Positions 60,085 through 64,000 of a stretch of DNA of 64,000 nt are shown in pieces. Under the pieces are notes generated by a model that saw only the letters and a list, made by a program, of their open reading frames with translations, was not told the origin of the DNA and searched no databases. Every line of letters starts with the position of its first letter. Position 1 is the first letter of the stretch. Made by a program: the position numbers and the translations under genes. Location of the stretch: NCBI GenBank assembly GCA_964654665.1, contig CAZZKV010000010.1:1-64000 (forward strand), written 5' to 3'. Source of the DNA: CALCKU01 sp964654665. Its GTDB lineage: Bacteria; Pseudomonadota; Alphaproteobacteria; Caulobacterales; Maricaulaceae.

Positions 60085-61092
60085 ATGGGGTCGATTTCTA
60101 CTATATATTTCAATAATATTTTATCTATCTTACACGATATGGGACTGCCTCAATCAAAAATATTGAGTGTTGTAAATTTCAATCATATTAACCGACAATC
60201 GCCTAAAGAACGAGTGGATCAGGAAATCGTTTTAAGAGTATTAAACTTTGCAGAACAACAATTAAACAAACCCAATATTGGTCTGGAGGTTGGTGTTAAA
60301 TACCGCATTGCTTCATTTGTGCAAGACGGCAGTGTTTTGGCATATTGCAAAACATTGGCACAAGCTATGGAAGTTATAAAAAAATATCAGCCATTAGCAG
60401 AAACATTAGGACGAACATATTTAATGCGAGGACAGGGTAATGTTTTTGTATCATGGATACCGGATCATGACGATCCCGATAAATACCGCCATTTAACCGA
60501 ATTGATTATGGTAGGCTATTCTATAACAACTGACTGGTTATCTTGGCGGTTTCCAAATGGGGGTAAATCTATTGCCTTTCGCCACTCTGCGCCAAATAAT
60601 TTATTGGTTTACGATAGAGTTTTCAATCATTCTTATAGTTTTAATGCTCCGTTAAACCGGTTTGATTTTGATCCAGAAACTGTTGATCGAGAGTTGCCAA
60701 CATCAAATCCACAAAAATTAATCGAAATGTGTGGACGTTTAGACATCATCCTTGAAAATATGTCTAACCCTAAGAAAATTAAGGACTATGCTGTAATCCA
60801 AATTCGTAAAACTATTCTGGATGGGACACAGTCTTTTGAAAAGACTGCAACATTGTTAGGTCTTGGAGAGCGGTCTTTCCGACGATACTTAAAAGAAGAC
60901 GGCCTGACGTATCGAGAACTCGTAGATTACACCCGGCAAAATATGTGCAAAGATTTCATGTTAAAAGGGTGTAGTTTTGTAGAAATAGCCGAAAAGTTAG
61001 GCTATAGTGACCAAAGCGCTTTTACCCGAGCTTTTAAAAAATGGTATGGTGTTGCGCCATCACACTATACGTCTCAGCCTATTATATTTTAG
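60085..61092 (+). CDS. AraC-family transcriptional regulator
   Basis: A 335-residue regulator. The N-terminal 180 residues resemble the arabinose-binding-like domain of the OruR/ArgR-type AraC subgroup; the C-terminal part has two helix-turn-helix motifs in FEKTATLLGLGERSFRRYLK and FVEIAEKLGYSDQSAFTRAF, then FKKWYGVAPSHYT, diagnostic for AraC/XylS. Visibly more AT-rich than its neighbours (many ATA/TTA/AAA codons). It is near the dehydrogenase (same strand) and convergent with hemB; its target is not shown. Start at ATG 60085; TTG at 60070 is an alternative. Confidence 0.88.
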   Translation: MGSISTIYFNNILSILHDMGLPQSKILSVVNFNHINRQSPKERVDQEIVLRVLNFAEQQLNKPNIGLEVGVKYRIASFVQDGSVLAYCKTLAQAMEVIKKYQPLAETLGRTYLMRGQGNVFVSWIPDHDDPDKYRHLTELIMVGYSITTDWLSWRFPNGGKSIAFRHSAPNNLLVYDRVFNHSYSFNAPLNRFDFDPETVDRELPTSNPQKLIEMCGRLDIILENMSNPKKIKDYAVIQIRKTILDGTQSFEKTATLLGLGERSFRRYLKEDGLTYRELVDYTRQNMCKDFMLKGCSFVEIAEKLGYSDQSAFTRAFKKWYGVAPSHYTSQPIIF

Positions 61093-61099
61093 CTTTTCC

Positions 61100-62101
61100 C
61101 TATCCTTCAGCCAACCATTCGGCGGCGCGGGGGGTGAAATAACTTAGAATACCGTCACAACCAGCCCGCTTAAACGCGGAAAGGCTTTCCAGGATAACCC
61201 GTTTCTCATCAAGCCAACCATTTTGCGCAGCAGCCATAATCATCGCATATTCTCCACTAACCTGATAGGCGTAGGTTGGCATTGCAAATTCATTTTTAAC
61301 CCGATGGATGATATCCAAATAAGGCATACCCGGCTTGACCATAACCATATCCGCGCCTTCGAAAATATCCATCTTTACTTCACGCAAAGCTTCGTCACTA
61401 TTGGCCGGGTCCATTTGATAACTTGCCTTATCGCCCTTTAAAGCCGTTGCCGTTCCGATAGCGTCGCGGTAGGGGCCATAAAATCCGGATGCATATTTCG
61501 CAGCATAGGACATTATCATAACGTCGGAATAATCAGCACTATCTAACATGCGGCGTATAGCGCCAACACGGCCATCCATCATATCGGATGGAGCTACAAT
61601 ATCGGCACCTGCCTCTGCCAGAATAAGGGCGCTTTGAGCCAAAACATCAATCGTTTGGTCATTTATGATAATATCGCCTTGCATAAGACCGTCATGCCCG
61701 TGATCTGTATAGGGGTCGAGCGCAACATCAACAATAAGTCCAATGTCTGGTACAGCGGCTTTGATAGCGCGCACGGCTTCAGGGATCAGGCCTGTAGGGT
61801 TAAGGGCTTCACTGGCTTTTCCGTCTTTGACTTTAGGATTTATATGCGGAAAAAGTGCAATTGCGGGAATGCCAAGAGACTGCGCTCGTTTTGCATCTTT
61901 AACAACTTCGTCCAGATTAACACGGTCAACACCGGGCATTGACGGTACTGGATCACGGGGTATTTTACCGTCGGAAATAACAATCGTCCAGATTAAATCA
62001 TCAGGTGTTAGCGTGGTTTCTCGCATTAAACGGCGAGACCAATCCGCTTTGCGGGGACGCCGCAACCGTGTATCAGGAAAACGTGCCACGTTTATCTCCA
62101 T
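61100..62101 (-). CDS. hemB: Porphobilinogen synthase (delta-aminolevulinate dehydratase)
   Basis: HemB joins two aminolevulinate molecules. Schiff-base lysines are in KYASGFYGPYRDA and MVKPGMPY. The zinc-type cysteine triad region reads DVALDPYTDHGHDG (125-138): Ala127, Asp129, Asp137 replace the three cysteines of E. coli/animal HemB, so it should rely on Mg2+ rather than catalytic zinc. 333 residues. Divergent from hemA across 136 bases; seven bases from the AraC stop. A GTGACA...TATAAA pair (minus strand, 62140-62113) upstream would place transcription only a few bases before the ATG, so the promoter is unsure. Confidence 0.96.
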   Translation of the reverse strand: MEINVARFPDTRLRRPRKADWSRRLMRETTLTPDDLIWTIVISDGKIPRDPVPSMPGVDRVNLDEVVKDAKRAQSLGIPAIALFPHINPKVKDGKASEALNPTGLIPEAVRAIKAAVPDIGLIVDVALDPYTDHGHDGLMQGDIIINDQTIDVLAQSALILAEAGADIVAPSDMMDGRVGAIRRMLDSADYSDVMIMSYAAKYASGFYGPYRDAIGTATALKGDKASYQMDPANSDEALREVKMDIFEGADMVMVKPGMPYLDIIHRVKNEFAMPTYAYQVSGEYAMIMAAAQNGWLDEKRVILESLSAFKRAGCDGILSYFTPRAAEWLAEG

Positions 62102-62166
62102 TCTTTCAATTGTTTATACTCTTTTATTATAAGTTGTCACAGATTTAAAACTGCGGCGTTTAGGCA

Positions 62167-62195
62167 TTGGAATTACTATTAAAAATCTATATAGA
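62167..62195 (+). promoter_or_regulatory. Candidate promoter of hemA
   Basis: TTGGAA (62167-62172) and TATAGA (62190-62195) are separated by exactly 17 bases; each differs from the sigma-70 consensus at two or fewer positions. Start of transcription would be near 62202, 36 bases before the hemA ATG. No FNR- or Irr-like site was recognised in the 136-base gap shared with hemB. Confidence 0.5.
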
Positions 62196-62237
62196 GAACA
62201 TATTTGATGGCGCGAAACATATTCAGGAATTCACCTT

Positions 62238-63461
62238 ATGGGCGATAAGTTCAGACAAAAATTTGAAGCAGCGGTAGAATCTGTTCGCTCCGAAGGACGG
62301 TATCGTATTTTCCGCGATATCCGCCGTAAAGCGGGTGCCTTTCCTCTCGCAACATGGTTTAAAGAAAATTCAGAGCAAGATATAACGGTGTGGTGTTCGA
62401 ATGATTATCTGGGCATGGGACAAAATGAATGTGTAATTGAGGCCGTTAAATCAGCTGTTGATACGGCGGGAACGGGGTCGGGCGGGACGCGTAATATATC
62501 CGGCACGACACGGTATCATGTGCAATTGGAACAAGAATTAGCGAGCCTGCATGGCAAAGAAGCCGCGCTTGTATTGACATCCGGTTATGTCGCCAATGAG
62601 GCCACACTGGGTGTTATGAGTAAAATATTGCCGGGATTGATTATATTTTCCGATGCAATGAACCATGCGTCTATGATTTCAGGCATTCAGCGGGCCCGTT
62701 GCGAGAAACGTATCTTTAAACATAATGATTTGGAAGACCTAGAAGCGCTTTTAAAGGCAGTTCCTCTAGAGGCACCCAAGTTAATTGCTTTTGAATCCGT
62801 CTATTCTATGGATGCGGATATTGCCCCTATTAAAGATATTTGTGATTTAGCCAATAAGTATAATGCGTTGACCTATATTGATGAAGTTCATGCGGTTGGT
62901 ATGTATGGCCCAACAGGCGGCGGCGTTTGCGAACAATATGGATTGATGGACCGTGTGGATATTATACAAGGTACATTGGCCAAGGCCTATGGCATGGTCG
63001 GCGGTTATATCGCGGCGGATGGTATCATCATTGATGCTGTGCGCTCGCTGGCTAGCGGGTTTATTTTTACAACATCAATACCTCCGTCCACAGCAGCAGG
63101 TGCGCTGCGCTCAGTCAAAGTTCTTAAAGTCACACCAGAAAAACGTGTTCAACACCAAGAAAGAGCGACAGCTCTGAAAACGCGGTTTCGGGCTGCTGGA
63201 TATCCTTTCATTGACGGCGAAACACATATTGTTCCGCTTATGGTTGGAGATCCGGTTAAATGTCAGGCTATCTCGGATCGTCTTATTGAAGGATTTGGGA
63301 TTTATGCCCAACCCATAAATTTCCCTACGGTACCGCGCGGAACAGAGCGATTAAGGTTCACACCCAGCCCGTTTCACACAGAGGCTATGATGGACGATCT
63401 GATGAAAGCCCTTGATATTGTTTGGACGGAATTTGACTTAAAGCGGGAGAAAGTCGCCTAG
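62238..63461 (+). CDS. hemA: 5-aminolevulinate synthase
   Basis: HemA (ALAS) makes aminolevulinate from glycine and succinyl-CoA with PLP; the C4 route is typical of alphaproteobacteria. Seen: VWCSNDYLGMGQN, GSGGTRNISGTTRYHVQLEQ (glycine-rich), YIDEVHAVGMYGPTGGG, and the PLP lysine in GTLAKAYGMVGGY. 407 residues, normal. Divergent from hemB and with its own candidate promoter at 62167-62195. Confidence 0.96.
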   Translation: MGDKFRQKFEAAVESVRSEGRYRIFRDIRRKAGAFPLATWFKENSEQDITVWCSNDYLGMGQNECVIEAVKSAVDTAGTGSGGTRNISGTTRYHVQLEQELASLHGKEAALVLTSGYVANEATLGVMSKILPGLIIFSDAMNHASMISGIQRARCEKRIFKHNDLEDLEALLKAVPLEAPKLIAFESVYSMDADIAPIKDICDLANKYNALTYIDEVHAVGMYGPTGGGVCEQYGLMDRVDIIQGTLAKAYGMVGGYIAADGIIIDAVRSLASGFIFTTSIPPSTAAGALRSVKVLKVTPEKRVQHQERATALKTRFRAAGYPFIDGETHIVPLMVGDPVKCQAISDRLIEGFGIYAQPINFPTVPRGTERLRFTPSPFHTEAMMDDLMKALDIVWTEFDLKREKVA

Positions 63462-63517
63462 GCTTTCACGGTTATATATTACTTTATATTGTTGAATGTT
63501 GATGCCGAGAGGGTGAA

Positions 63518-64000
63518 TTATTTTACCATAACCCGAAAGGCGACGCTAAAATCTGATATAGCAAAAGAACCGCTATTGAATTGTCCTTTGGGATTTAAGC
63601 AAATATAAGTAACTGCCGGATCATATCCAGAGACCGGTGTATAGGTGCAGGCATTAAAATTTGCTGGTTTCGTAGCCGCATTTGAAAAACCTAAATCGCT
63701 TGCATCAGAAAAACTAAGCCCGGACCCATTGGATGAAAAGGCAACAACGCCTGTTTCCGGCCCGCCATCATCTATATCCCCATTATAAAACGTTGTCTCG
63801 GGGGGGATTGCATCGATAATAACCACTGTATCGGTATCAACGGGCTTTGACCCTGTATTCTGTGCGGATATGGTATAAATTATATCCGAACCGGGAATGC
63901 TATAGGGGCTGGCGCTTATAGGAGAAATATCGGCCGTTTTCGCGGCACTAATATTCGGCATTTGATTGTCGTCGAAAACCCAATAGGCCACTTGTTCCGT
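63518..64000 (-). CDS. DUF11-like repeat surface protein, 3' end only
   Basis: Open frame that runs off the right edge of the window; the GTG at 63991 is followed upstream by further in-frame codons without a stop, so the true start is outside. The visible 160 residues are one DUF11-like beta-sandwich: TADISPISASPYSIPGSDII, YTISAQNTGSKPVDTDTVVI, IDAIPPETTFYNGDIDDGGP, then FSVAFRVMVK at the C-terminus with a C-x25-C pair (ACTYTP, YICLNP). DUF11 domains occur in large surface proteins. Partial, unknown size. Confidence 0.7.
   Translation of the reverse strand, partial: TEQVAYWVFDDNQMPNISAAKTADISPISASPYSIPGSDIIYTISAQNTGSKPVDTDTVVIIDAIPPETTFYNGDIDDGGPETGVVAFSSNGSGLSFSDASDLGFSNAATKPANFNACTYTPVSGYDPAVTYICLNPKGQFNSGSFAISDFSVAFRVMVK

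Noticed and set aside
62113..62140. GTGACA-16-TATAAA pair on the minus strand before hemB
   Set aside because: Would place the transcript start within a few bases of the ATG; too doubtful for a promoter entry.

Overview
The window reads as a contiguous chromosomal segment of an alphaproteobacterium of moderate GC (by eye a little under 50 %, not computed). Support for this comes from a 5-aminolevulinate synthase (C4 route to haem), a HemB whose three zinc-type cysteines are replaced by Ala/Asp/Asp, a petABC cytochrome bc1 operon, the block rsh-pyrE-pdxJ-acpS-lepB-rnc-era-recO followed by parC, and the runs DUF1285 / CoA-pyrophosphatase / CCA-transferase and MoxR / DUF58 / DUF4159. The many secreted lipoproteins and peptidases, the fatty-acid desaturase and the TRAP transporter suit an aerobic, aquatic, Caulobacterales/Hyphomonadales-like bacterium. 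That placement is an inference; no rRNA is present to test it. No tRNA, rRNA, CRISPR array, insertion sequence, integrase or phage gene was recognised. Almost all sequence is coding, and genes are packed with many 4-base ATGA overlaps.

Layout. 1-367: no recognisable gene; a palindrome and a 3 x 10-bp tandem repeat. 0.37-3.2 kb (minus): YodC-like protein, Sel1-repeat protein, thiE, csaA, secreted protein. 3.3-4.7 kb (plus): queC-queE (7-deazaguanine synthesis). 4.7-5.9 kb (minus): secreted protein and a lipoprotein built of 11-residue repeats. 6.0-12.7 kb (minus): four-gene Bat-like operon moxR-DUF58-DUF4159-VWA protein. 12.8-15.3 kb (plus): DUF1285, Nudix CoA pyrophosphatase, CCA-adding enzyme. 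15.3-19.5 kb (minus): TPR protein, hemF, M23 peptidase, YciB-like fusion, trmL. 19.6-23.3 kb (plus): petABC, a clear terminator, then methylthioadenosine phosphorylase. 23.3-34.0 kb (minus): exported beta-rich protein, SulP transporter, propeller-amidohydrolase, M28 peptidase, desaturase, lytic transglycosylase. 34.0-35.4 kb (plus): dapA-smpB. 35.4-37.4 kb (minus): outer-membrane barrel, family-5 uracil-DNA glycosylase, NYN-domain protein. 37.4-53.0 kb (plus): folK, rpoZ, rsh, pyrE, pdxJ, acpS, lepB, rnc, era, recO, cupin, parC, lemA, M48 and M16 peptidases. 53.0-59.0 kb (minus): TRAP dctM-dctQ-dctP translationally coupled to bpt, and an SLC13 permease. 59.1-64.0 kb: beta-hydroxyacid dehydrogenase and AraC regulator (plus), hemB (minus) divergent from hemA (plus), and the 3' end of a DUF11-like surface protein (minus) cut by the window edge.

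How it works together. Most genes are core housekeeping: stringent response, lipid/ACP activation, protein export, RNA processing, recombination, respiration, haem and tetrahydrofolate or PLP cofactors, tRNA maturation. A second theme is the envelope: lytic transglycosylase, M23, M48/LemA, M16, M28, Bat-like complex, barrel, lipoproteins. I found no obvious mobile or defence island. The least explained items are the 11-mer-repeat lipoprotein, the four-gene Bat-like operon, the N-terminal extension on the YciB-like protein, the coupling of bpt to a TRAP transporter, and the two beta-rich exported proteins.
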